From Takakia lepidozioides (taxonomy: Eukaryota > Streptophyta > Takakiopsida > Takakiales > Takakiaceae), in the NCBI GenBank assembly GCA_030704615.1, contig CM060733.1:27096001-27160000 (forward strand): a DNA stretch of 64,000 nt. The letters run 5' to 3'. Below are positions 35,601-46,280 of this stretch, one piece after another. Position 1 is the first letter of the stretch; the number at the start of each line of letters is the position of its first letter. Both the position numbers and the translations under genes were made by a program. The notes under the pieces are model-generated. The model did no database searches. It had not been told where the DNA came from and worked only from the letters and a program-made list of their open reading frames with translations.

Positions 35601-38503
35601 ATTGACGTACGAATTAGGGTCTTACATTTGGCATTAGGTACCTCCTTATGTTAACGATTTTAACAAATGATTTTTTTAGGTGGTTTTTTACGTGGGAGGT
35701 TACTATTTTTGTTAGCCATTAGATAGCAGCCATTAGTCGAAATCAACGGCAAATATTTCACCAACGTTCCTCCAAAAATATGAATTTAAAAATATCTAAC
35801 ACAACTTGCACAGATTCACATGAGATTTCGGGCTATCCATGAAGAGAAAAAGCTTTGTCTTTTATTTATTCTTAAAACAATTTACAGAAAGAGGGACGGT
35901 GGCCTCGAAAGCTTTACATCATATGGACAAAAATGGTCCGAAAATACAAAATGTGGAAGTCTGGTGGAAAAAATAACCACCTAAAGGCCATGGAGGCTTA
36001 ATGTGGGGAAACTACCCCGTAACCAAGTAACTACAAACTAGAGAGGAGAAAAAGAAGGGAGTAGGGAGGAGTGGGGAGTATCAAGTGGAGAAACCTAAAT
36101 AAATCCTACAGATTGTGAACTGATTAATTGTGAACTGTGAGTAACTGGATTTTCTCCAGTATTGAGAATGATGGGACCTTATTTGCACACCCAAAGAGAG
36201 CCATGACTCGCAGTTCACAATCTTACATATCCGAGGACTTGCAGAATAGACAAGGGCCTACAACAACAAAAGATATCAGGTGCTCAAAACTTAAGCTACA
36301 ACTTGATCCCGAGCCTTTTTCTGACGTCAACTGAAGTCACCTTCTTCCCCTTCCATTGGGGATTTCCCATTGTGAGGGGATGGCGTTTCCCCTAGAACAT
36401 TTGTCCTTCATCATGTAATAAATATTAATGGCTACATTTCATTCCCACCTCTCATCTACGGGAGGGATTTTTTAAAAAATAAGCCCCATTACTACTCTAA
36501 TTTCGTCCAACGATGACGGGTCCATGTTTCGTTTCACAAAACCGAAAATTTTGCTTAGTTTTTCCCATAATAGCTTGGTTTTCGTTTGACGAAGGCCACA
36601 TGCCACCTCTCCTCCGAAAAACAGGAAAACAAGAAAAAGAAATCCTCACTAGCTCATTGTTGTCATGTTGTTTGCTGTCCCTATAGACAAAGAGGGTTTG
36701 CATGCATTTCGTGGTTTTGCTTCATCCTACAAATTGCTTTTAGAACTCCTAAGCACACATATAGGAGGGCTTATTCATCATTTGCTCTGCTGCTATTAAT
36801 TTATTATGTAGAGACTGTTAGTATGCTGAGGTGATTTTACCTCAATAGTACATCCTAGCCGTTATTTGTAGGGAATGGTCAATGAGTACTTTTTGTTTCT
36901 CTCACCTTCTTCGCACTTGTGACACTGGAGGGGGACAGTCACAGGGGGGAGGGGCTTCTTTCAGCTTGACTCAAGGTAGTAGACCCTTCCTATTCCTACA
37001 GTGGCCTAGGCTGCTGTTCCAAACCAAAAATGGGCTGCTACCTGAATGCTCAGGTCTGGTCAGCTGACCATTGGTAGGCAGCCTATACTAAAAACATTCC
37101 ACTCTGCTTTTGCATATCCAGAATGATTACCCGCTGCACAGCCAAGCATGCTTCTGTTCACCTGGGCTGTGTGTGGTGCTTGCAGGTGAGGGGGGGCACT
37201 CGAGGGGCAAGAGCATGCCGAGGTCCGATCATACACAAGCAGGGTAGAAAATCTCCACTCTCAATGTGCAGAAAATAATTGCCTTCACTATTAGTTACAG
37301 CTGAGCACACTTTTGTCCACATGAATTGTGTTGTGCCCTTGCAGGTGATTGGAGGGCCCAACCATTGACGGGAGAGGACACTAGAGTTGCATCATTTGTG
37401 GATTATCTATGGCTGCTTGGCTCAGAGACTCTGACGCCCCACGCATCTTAGCCTTAGTCCAGAAACTTGATGTGAATTCGGATTACCATGAAACAATTGA
37501 GAGCGATCTAGCCATCGTTACATCTTGCCAGGATATCATGCAAACTTATTATCCTGTACACAGCTTTTGCACTGATGTCCCAGGTGGCTGGAATGAGCCA
37601 CCTTCAGGAGCACAACTAGGAATTGATGCTACTGGACACATTGATATATGCCGAACGATGGGCGTGAGTAGGCAGCCGTTCACCTTTCAGATATGGACAC
37701 CATGGTTGGAAAATCTCTGCTACAAGCACTAAAAAGCAGATAGCTGATTGAATGATGGAGGGGGAGCTCCCTGCTTTGGGATCACTTATGAGTTAATCAG
37801 AGAAAATCGGTATATCATATCAATGTGAAATGGATACGGATCTCGAACAAAATGGTTCAGGAGAAGAACCTATGTAGTACAGCTCACCAGACTCCGGAAG
37901 ATTCTGAGAATTCTTGGTCTTGCACAAACATGACTCGCAACATCACTTAAAGAACCAGCAAGCAGTCTCAATTTACATCTAATCAAATGAAAGGGATGGT
38001 AGTGAATATGGGGGACCCCAGTAAATTAAGATTTGAATTGACGGAAATCAATTTTACATTCACTACAGTGAAAAAGGTAAGGAGGTAACAATGCCCCTGG
38101 GCAAAAGGTAGTTAGAAGGCAAATATGCACGTCTTTCAATGCTTGTGATATGGAGGCTTTGAAAGGAAAGTTGAACACTATTTTTAACCATGTTGTTGGA
38201 GCGCACGTGGTGTGGAATTGCCACTACGAATTAATCAGGGTTTAATCTCTAACATGTGTCAATACAGCTAACATCCCTCACGGTGAATATCTGCTCAACA
38301 CGAACAGACACCCAGAACTTTCACCACCCGACCTTTGGAGCTATATGAAAGATAGTTACTTACCAAGCAAATTTCAGATGGAGGAAGACCCCTCCAGATA
38401 ACCTTGCAGGTGCCATAAATGATTTGGCCTGTATCTTTGTCGAAGTACACTTTAATGGCCCTTTTCATTGCAGCTCTAGTTCAAGTACACTCTCAGCACC
38501 CTC
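35601..38503. other. Mostly non-coding; one unassigned 107-codon open frame
   Basis: The only notable open frame is 37409-37732 (plus), which starts MAAWLRDSDAPRILALVQ and contains PGGWNEPPSGAQLGIDATG. I do not recognise it and see no splice partners; it may be chance or a gene relic. The right end (37740-38500) is the 3' flank of the sugar-nucleotide transporter gene. Confidence 0.4.
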
Positions 38504-40773
38504 TTACTTTGATGTAGACATGTCAGTGTGAGGTTTCCTGCTTTTCTGCCTATATTTAGCAATGGAGTACCAGATGCCACCAGCAGTGTTGATGACCAGG
38601 CCCAGCACATTAAGTGCACGTACCTCAACACGACCCAGAAACAGAAACCCCAGAATCTGCAATCCTCAAAATCCCAAGAACGCCCTGCTTACTTCAGTGT
38701 AGGTGCACATTAAATTATGCTGACCACAGTCGCACATGACTACAGGTGGTGGGGAGAAATACACAAGTCATTTCCTAACCTGAGAGCTCACAAACAGAAA
38801 GATGTGCAGGTTGCAATAGCAAATTTTCTAGAAAGGAAGAAATTATAAGAGACGGGGCATACCGTAGCTCCAACTCCTTTGAGAACACCCACAATGGTGG
38901 TGGTAAGAGCCGAGTTGACAAGAGTGCAGAGAAACATGGTGAAGTTGAGCACCAAGCCCATAGCCAGTGACCCCACCACCATTGCCGCAAAACCCATATC
39001 CTTCATCTGTACTCACAACTCCAAACAGATCATAAGCATCTGCTAAAAATCTGTGGAAGAGAAGCGACAAAGATGAAACAGCCCAGTAAGTCCAATCTAG
39101 ACATGCCCAGCATGGAAGTTGTCAGGAGATACTCACATGATGACCATGTTACCACCAGCTTTAATCCTGTAAAAACCAACTGGGGGGATTTGCTTCAGCT
39201 GGAGCATGATTTAGCTGCACTACTAGATGTCACTGCAGTCGTCTGGGAGTGCCCAGGGCATTTTGTTGCTAAGTGACAATATATTAAGTCTCAGAGTATT
39301 CGCAAACAGATGTTATCCACAAGTGTCATCATCCCATCATCTTTACCTGCAACACTAGTCCTCTGTCTGCTCAATTAGTGCTGGAGTTTAAGTTGGAAGA
39401 CCACCTATCTTCTAGTAGCATCTCAGAATGTTGAAGCCATTGGATGAAACAAACCTGTAAGGATCGGCACAGCTCATTAGACTTTTTTTTGCACTAGCCA
39501 CATAGTATGCAACTGGGCTACTGCAGAAAGGAGTCTTCTTGCTCAGGATTGGGGAAACGTTACAGCCTCCAAGGAGATGGATATGCATAAAATAATTTCA
39601 AAGGGAAGACCATGGAATAAATTATGAGAGGAAGAGCGGGGGCTGACCTTATCCAGAAGTAGGGGTCCCGCAACGCCGAGCTCCCCAGACCACGTGATGA
39701 GAAGAGTGAGGAAGGGTAGAGACAGAATGCTATTGTACAGCATCAGTTCAGATGATGACAAACCATCCTCTGCTCCGGACTTCTCGACCAACACCAAATA
39801 TGTCGTCTGTCATCCATCCCTCTCATAGATTAGCAACTGCTGATATGAAGATGAATCGAGAGTAGCATCTGTGCCATTGTGGAAATACATAAGAGAAAGA
39901 GAGAAACAGGGAGAACTTACCTGGAAGAAGACAGAAGTAAGAGCCATCACATAACCAAAGAGATCAAAGGAAAAGTCGCCAAGACCTGCCACGATGACAC
40001 CCAGGCCAGTCATACATACTGCGAAGAACACCTGCATGCACACAACCAAGCCTCTTCTTCAATCATCCAATTTGTACTTCTAAGTGGTACTACACTTTGC
40101 ACAAGAACTCGAAACTCAGATAAGATAGCCTGAAGCTTGAACCCACAACTGATTCCAGCATTTTATTCATGTTCAGAGTGCTGGCTTGGCACACAGAAGG
40201 ATGCAATAAGGTACCTGAGGAGGCGGTTTTGCCTTGTGAGTAAAGGCGCCAGTGATGAGCACTGCTAGTGGAGTGAGACGTTTCAGAGCAATGTACATGG
40301 GAATGTTGATGCCCTGTAAGCTGGCCAGGGCAAATGCAACATTGGCATTGTAGCACAGTGCAAGTGGGAGGAGGCGTCTAGCAGTCCGACCATCAAGGGG
40401 TCGCATCTGTAGGAGATCCATAAGGCCACCTCCCCCTAGCAGTATCACTGCTGCCACTTGCTGCCATTTCAAACTGTTAGGCTCCCCCTCTTGGCACACC
40501 TCTACCACCTTTTGCATCTAGTCGTGGGTCCAACAACAATCTTGAACAAGTGCGTGCATCAGCAGATATTATGTCTTCGATCATCATTGGCATTGTCACC
40601 GCTCTGTAAAAAGAGTTACAGTATAAGGCCAAATGGGATACCTGAAGGGTGAGAAGTACGAGGGAATGGGGATACTGCATGAGCACAGCCTTGTTAACGA
40701 GCACCATCGCCAACGATACAAGTCCATATGAGGGAGCTGCAATCAAACTAGACTGCCAACCACCACAAACCAT
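38504..40773 (-). CDS. UGNT1: UDP-sugar transporter (UGNT1-like, SLC35D type)
   Basis: Six exons: 40642-40773, 40215-40460, 39921-40031, 39648-39806, 38863-39006, 38504-38656. They give 314 residues if translation starts at the ATG at 40773. The chain is hydrophobic throughout, as expected of a 10-helix nucleotide-sugar/triose-phosphate-type antiporter. Family strings include MVLVNKAVLMQY, YNANVAFALASLQGINIPMY, LKRLTPLAVLI, GDFSFDLFGYVMALTSVFFQ, LVEKSGAEDGLSS, NSALTTTIVGVLKGVGAT and the C-terminal GLVINTAGGIWYS. These match plant UDP-GlcNAc transporter UGNT1, which acts in Golgi/ER membranes. The N terminus is about 20-30 residues shorter than I expect, so an upstream first exon may exist between 40800 and 41700. 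Substrate is inferred from family only. Confidence 0.87.
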
Positions 40774-42062
40774 AAGCCCTGATAATCTGACCCCAGCCAA
40801 CAGGTGCCCCAGTTCTACGTTCTGCATTCCGTAATGTAAGTACTGAGGTATGCAGATACACAACTTGCTGGTCCATAATGCTGACTGTTATGAATGCACC
40901 AATTACGTCACACGTATTTTCATGGTTGTCACAGATAGCAGGAAAGGTTGTTGGTCTCCCCTGCATCTCATGCCAAAGCGCTGATCCACCATTCTTTGAG
41001 GACGGGGGGAAATCTTCCAATGCAAATGGTTAGCAACAGATAGACAATAGCCATCGACAATTTTGAAGGATTAATAAGTGGAGTATAAATCTCAGTCAAT
41101 TGTCTTTTTGTAAGCGCCCCCAGCCAATACCATCACCAGTGAAGAATGGAAGAACCGATGAGGCAGCCTGATCGGCACAATGCAGAGCGCTAAAACCGTG
41201 ACTACGAAGCAGCCACAATGTGCATCTGACTGGCAGACAAACTGATAAACATCTACTGCCACCGGACCTACAGGCGTGATACTGAGAAGGTCGAGGCAAT
41301 CACATGCCTGATAAATGTTTCTTGTTTTAAGCTAGTGTGCAGCTTCCCATCTTCTGGATCTTTACGTATCGGTGAAAATTTGGAAGAGAGTGCCATTGTT
41401 TGATGCCGACTCGTTCACCTTCGTTTCTCCTTTCCCGCCTGCACTCAAAGCATGTACTAGGCAAAGAAGCGGATCTACCAGCTGGTCCCTGATCAGCCCA
41501 CGCAGGATTTCCAATATGCAATTGCAGATCTGTGTGGAATTGCAACTCGTGAGAGTGAGAGTGCATCCAACATCGAGTCCTTTGCACTGTTGCAATCTGG
41601 CAGACCACAGGTGCCAGATTCACAAACCTCGCAACGTGCGAGTACCTCCTCTTCATTGAAGAAGCAGACTTGATGGCAGGCGCTGAACACGCGATCCATC
41701 TCCTTAGGGCAACAAATCATCTGCAGTAGCGCCCACTAATTTGTTCTGGCGCTAATAAAGGATGAGAAACTTACATCCTTGCAATTTCCGCGGTCATTAC
41801 CGCAGTCAATCCGGTGACCCACCACTTCCACATCCTGTTGCTGGCCTTCTTCACACCTGGTTTCTTCTCCCTCCCCCAGTCCGACTTGTTTGGAATCTTT
41901 TCTGTCTGGTCTGTCTACGTCTGTCGTGGTTGGTTTTGTATGAGCATTCAATGCAATGACTTCACCTGAACAGCATGGAGGAGATGGTTGTAGTTTTTGG
42001 ACCCAACACTGCAGTCGCCCCAAGCACGCATAAGATCTGGCGAAAGGAAGACGGTGGAAGGT
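40774..42062. promoter_or_regulatory. Divergent intergenic region between transporter and CPBP protease
   Basis: The two genes point away from each other, so this region must hold both promoters and 5' leaders, and perhaps a first transporter exon. Open frames occur on both strands (for example 41327-41720) without recognisable domains. No individual element could be pinned down. Confidence 0.5.
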
Positions 42063-44384
42063 ATGGATGCCCTTGTGAGCGCTACAACTCCAGGTGTTAG
42101 TGGGTTTCATGAGTTCGGCACAAGGATTCCCAAGATCCGCACAGGTAAAACTGTGGTATGTACCAGTCGGAGTTGGTCGCGACGGGGTCTGGTTTCAGGG
42201 GCAAGTGGGCACCAGTGGCGAACAGCAGTCCGTGCAGGATGTATGCATAGAGAAGGGCGGAGTCTTTGCTGGTGTTTACCAGAAGGTATCGACTCACATA
42301 CATGGGGGTCTTCATCCTGTACAGATGCTAGGCATTCAGATGTTGGCGCAAGGGACGGGCACGAAGACATCGTCAGGCTTAGCCATAGGGTAGATTGCGG
42401 CACATCAGATCGAGTTTTTCCCTTGGGTTGTATGAAAGGCCCGATTATCACAAGTGAGCATACTTGTGTAGCTGAAGTTGGCTACCCATTTTTCAGTCAA
42501 CACAAATCTTTGTGGCGGTCAGGGGGAAGGATTACGACAAATAGCTGTCAGGGTAGGTTACATTCTGCTTCATTATGTGGTCTGAAAAGTAGGCATTTCA
42601 CCAGTGTTTGGGTTCCGAATTGTCAACAAACCAGAGCACGCAAGAGAAACTCTATTTTGAAGCAAAATCTGAGCAGCAGTAACGGACGGCGCAGTAGAAA
42701 TACAGTGTTGGATTCGACGAGAAACTGTTTAAACTCAAAAGTAAGCACTGGAGCGAAGGATTTACGAACAGAGGCTTCACGGCCGCGGCGAAGAGACGGA
42801 AGAGGGTTGGGATGCATACTAAGGAGATGGAAAATGGGACAATGGTATGAAATGGTGCCAGGTTGCACAGCCTGGAATGCCTCGCAGGCCGGCCCCAATG
42901 ACCCCTCCTTTTTTGTTGAACAAGCAAAAGTGGAGGAAGGACAAAGCTCTGATCCGTTGCCTCAAGCAGCACCATCTATTTTATCATGGGTTCAAAATCT
43001 GTGGAAGGCAAGGTCTATTCTAAGTTCCAATCCTGGTTTTTCCTTGGCAAGCATGGTTGTGGTCTGTGGGACAACCCCATCTCTCTCTCTCTCTCTCCCC
43101 CTGTCCCTCTCTCTCTTCGTGTTCCTTCTCTTTATTGTGGGACTTCTGCTCCCGATGCTGCTATTGCATTAGATGTTTGAGACTATATTTCATGAATATC
43201 TTAGGGCTGTAACATTCAGCAGAACGGGGAGTCCTTAAACTTCACGTAGCAAGTGCACGCAATGCTAGCCAAGTTGTCAAGCTTTTCTCCATTTACTTGT
43301 TCTGTGAAGTCTGCAGCAATAGCAAGAATCTTATAGCACCTAATAGCAAGAAGACTTGTGTGGAACAGGTGGACTGGTTTCAGGTAATGCTTGGGCTTTC
43401 CAAAGGGGAGAAATTGTGGACAGTTCCGTGGACTGGGCAGACCATTTTTCAGGTTGATATTGCTTGTCTCATCTCCTGGACCCTCACAAAGTAGAGGATG
43501 GCATGTGCTTAAGTAGACATTTCAGTTTTGGATGGCAAACAGGTGAAGCCTTCCTCTAGTCAAGGCTTCCATGCAAATTGGTTGATACTGGGCCCCCTTT
43601 GTTAAGGCACTGCAGCAATCCTTCATCGTACATGAAAGTCAGATTTGCACTCCAGTCTTCATACCAGCTCCATACAGCTCCAAGTCAGTACTAACTCTTC
43701 AGGATGGTGGTATTGGGGCAGGTGATGTTCCTGTGGTTTGCAGCTTTTTGGCTGGTGGGTTCGTGGGTTATCCCAATAGCTGCACAGGCAGTGGGTTTCA
43801 GCAAGCACAGCCTGACGTACCGTGGCCAGGCCCTTTACAGCCTGATCACTGACATAGCAGAAGGGACAGTGGGGCTTGGCATCTTGCACCGTTGTTTGTC
43901 ACGGTTCCACCCTCTTTCAGGGGACTGGTTCCCTGTCTCCTGGCAGGGTAAATGGTATGTGGAGGCTTGCCTAGCCTGCTTCATGTTTCCGCTAGTAAAT
44001 CGGTTGTCGCAAATCAATCTTGACCTTTTACCCTTGCCAGGCCCATTTTGCTCATCCCATGTGGAGCAATCCATCATGGCTAAAGATCCTATTGCGACAC
44101 TGCTCTATGCCATGGTGGTTTCTGTATGTGCACCAGTATGGGAAGAAGTCATTTTCCGGGGTTTCCTCCTGCCATCTCTCACTCGCTACATGCCAGTATG
44201 GGGCTCTATTGTTGTCAGCGCAATAGCTTTTGCATTGGCTCACTTCAGCATCCAGCGTTTGCTTCCCCTTACATTTCTGGGATTGGTGATGGGAATCGTA
44301 TTCGTGCGGTCCCGCAATCTGTTGGCCTCGATGCTTCTGCACAGCTTGTGGAATGGTTTTGTATTTCTAGACCTGCTGCGATGA
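42063..44384 (+). CDS. Chloroplast CPBP-family intramembrane protease
   Basis: The core lies in the last exon (43722-44384), 220 residues of hydrophobic helices with the CPBP (CAAX-protease/Abi) motifs EEVIFRG, FALAHFS and LHSLWNGF that supply the glutamates, histidines and asparagine of the metal site. The preceding exon 43317-43452 (ending PWTGQTIFQ) fits in phase. The first exon is modelled from the ATG at 42063 to a donor at 43013; its first 70 residues (MDALVSATTPG, rich in S, T, R and G) look like a chloroplast transit peptide. This model totals 582 residues, longer than related plant proteins, so introns probably hide in 42300-42900. The C-terminal half closely resembles the Arabidopsis At1g14270 type. 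The physiological substrate is unknown. Confidence 0.8.
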
Positions 44385-45028
44385 AAGTGTCCTACTTGCC
44401 ACATACGCATCAACCTCATGTCAGAGACTGCCCCGAAGAGAGGGGAGGGGAGGGGAGGGGATGCTACGCAGGACATTTCCCACAAGGTTGTGGTATAATT
44501 ACCTCATAGGTTGATACACAGATTGTCCTGTGGCCTCCATTATTTCATGTATACCAGCTCTTTAACTCAAGAGCCCTGAGCATCATGAGCAAGCTTGAAT
44601 CTTCAGATGGATTTAATTGCTGAGATTTTCCTCTTGGCTGGGTTTTCAAAAATAAAAGTGAAAGATGCAGAACTATCTCCAAGCTCTCATTGTGTACCTG
44701 TGTCTGATTCTACTTCACCTTCACAAGTCTCCATATTATATGTCACACCTACCACAGCTGCACAATCAATCAAAGCAGGGGCTCTTCCCTTACACTCATT
44801 CCAGAAAACCACCATTCAAGCTTCTTCAAGTGACCATGGAGAAGCAACCATTTAAGGGAAGCTAACGAACGAATAGTTGACGAACGAACCCACTAACATT
44901 TCGTTGTGAGATGGCAAAGTAAGAAGAGGGCAGAGAGCCGGGCGTGGACTCGGAGGTTCTGGGACAGAAGGAAAGAAAGAGAGACAGGACGCGAGGAGAG
45001 AGGGCGACAGGAGTAATCGCAGAGGGCA

Positions 45029-45962
45029 ATGGCGGGGGGATTGGACGTGCACAAGAATAAGTATGTGGAAGAATGGGCAGCGGCACGTGAGAATCTGGAG
45101 AAGACGTTTCGGTTCAACCGCAAGACCATATCTCTAACCCTCATCTTCGGTGTGTTGGTGCCCTACATCACCTACAAAGGGATCGTTGCAGAGTTTGTAA
45201 GTGCTCGGCCATGATTTACTATCTGCGAATTTCTTGTCTGTAGCTGTCTGCGCTCCCCACTTCATGCTGTCTACACTTGCGCTTTGTTGCATCCCCTTAC
45301 TCCAGCTCTCAGTGTGAAAGTTGGCCACGGCCTACAATGCCCCTGAGCCGATCGTGGGGTTTGACCCTAGGAAACTCGGCCCAAGCTTTTCCAAAGCCAA
45401 GCACGTAGTTGCTGCTGTACGTAGAGAACCAAATTTGAATTTCAGCTCAGGCATGGACCTGACAGTAGAGGCTATTACTGAGCTACTGAGCTCTCTTCTT
45501 GACAGATGCAAGCATTTCGGGGAGCAATGGAAATCACACTTCCAGAGAGACGTCATTTGAAAGAGGACATCATTCCCTCATCGCTGCTGATTGCCTGCCT
45601 CTACTGTGAAATTCTTGATTTTGCAGACACACCCCACAATCATACTCAAAAAGATACCAAACAGATCACAGATCACAATCAAGAGAGCTGCAATCAGAAT
45701 TTAGACCTAGAAATTTGTGTCCAACCATTTCTACAGGTTTCGGCCAAGGATATGCTGAAGAGTGAAGTGACTGAGACTCAGGAAGATTTTGCGGCTTCCA
45801 CTCAAACCAGATTTTAGATGATGGTTGGGGATTGATTATTTGATTGATTATTTGTTGTAGGAGTAACACTGACTCACAGGGTGCATGGGTGGATCCTGGG
45901 TGCAGCACAAGCAAGATACGGATGCAGGCAAACCTGTGCGCAAATTTTTGGGTGCAGCATAA
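45029..45962 (+). CDS. Mitochondrial complex I subunit NDUFB4/B15-like
   Basis: Two exons, 45029-45196 and 45906-45962, give 74 residues. The first has KNKYVEEWAAARENLEKTF, then a single membrane helix (about 32-50) and TYKGIVAEF; the second supplies HKQDTDAGKPVRKFL. This is the layout of the plant complex I B15/NDUFB4 subunit (At2g31490 type), a one-helix accessory protein of the inner-membrane arm. The donor is TTT|gtaagt, the acceptor gggtgcag|CAC, phase 0. A second copy of the final exon with its own acceptor lies 52 bp downstream (45958-46005, HKQDKDAGKPVLEFL), so an alternative C terminus is possible. The gene is convergent with SNAP33. The symbol is left blank because naming differs among plants. 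Confidence 0.88.
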
Positions 45963-46005
45963 GCAAGATAAGGATGCAGGCAAACCTGTGCTTGAATTTT
46001 TGTGA
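45896..46005 (+). repeat. 52-bp tandem duplication of the NDUFB4 last exon
   Basis: The unit beginning gggtgcagca and containing ggatgcaggcaaacctgtgc occurs at about 45898 and again at 45950. Each copy has its own splice acceptor (gtgcag) and its own in-frame stop (TAA at 45960-45962; TGA at 46003-46005). Differences between copies change V-R-K-F-L to V-L-E-F-L at the protein end. Confidence 0.92.
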
Positions 46006-46280
46006 TATCACATGTCTGATAAGAGTCATGGCTGGATCTTTTCTCCATGACCTCTAATGTAAGGGAGACTTGGGCCACTTCTTCTCTTTTACTTATATAA
46101 AACAATTGCCTCAATTGAAGCCCAGTAATTCTTTGTGAAGGAGAGACTGGACACCTGCTCAATGTTCATCATCACACACAGCTGTTGCCTCTTATATCTT
46201 TATGCTGTTGAGGGGTACAAATGGCAGCATTTATTGAAGCAATGTGATATTGTCAAATAAAAATAAATCCTGCTACTAAA

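Noticed and set aside
37409-37732. 107-codon open frame starting MAAWLRDSDAP
   Set aside because: Open and protein-like in places, but no family recognised and no exons to join, so not called as a gene.
43080-43125. CT-rich microsatellite; also G-rich run at 44440-44460
   Set aside because: Simple sequence, common in plant introns and 3' flanks, with no sign of function.
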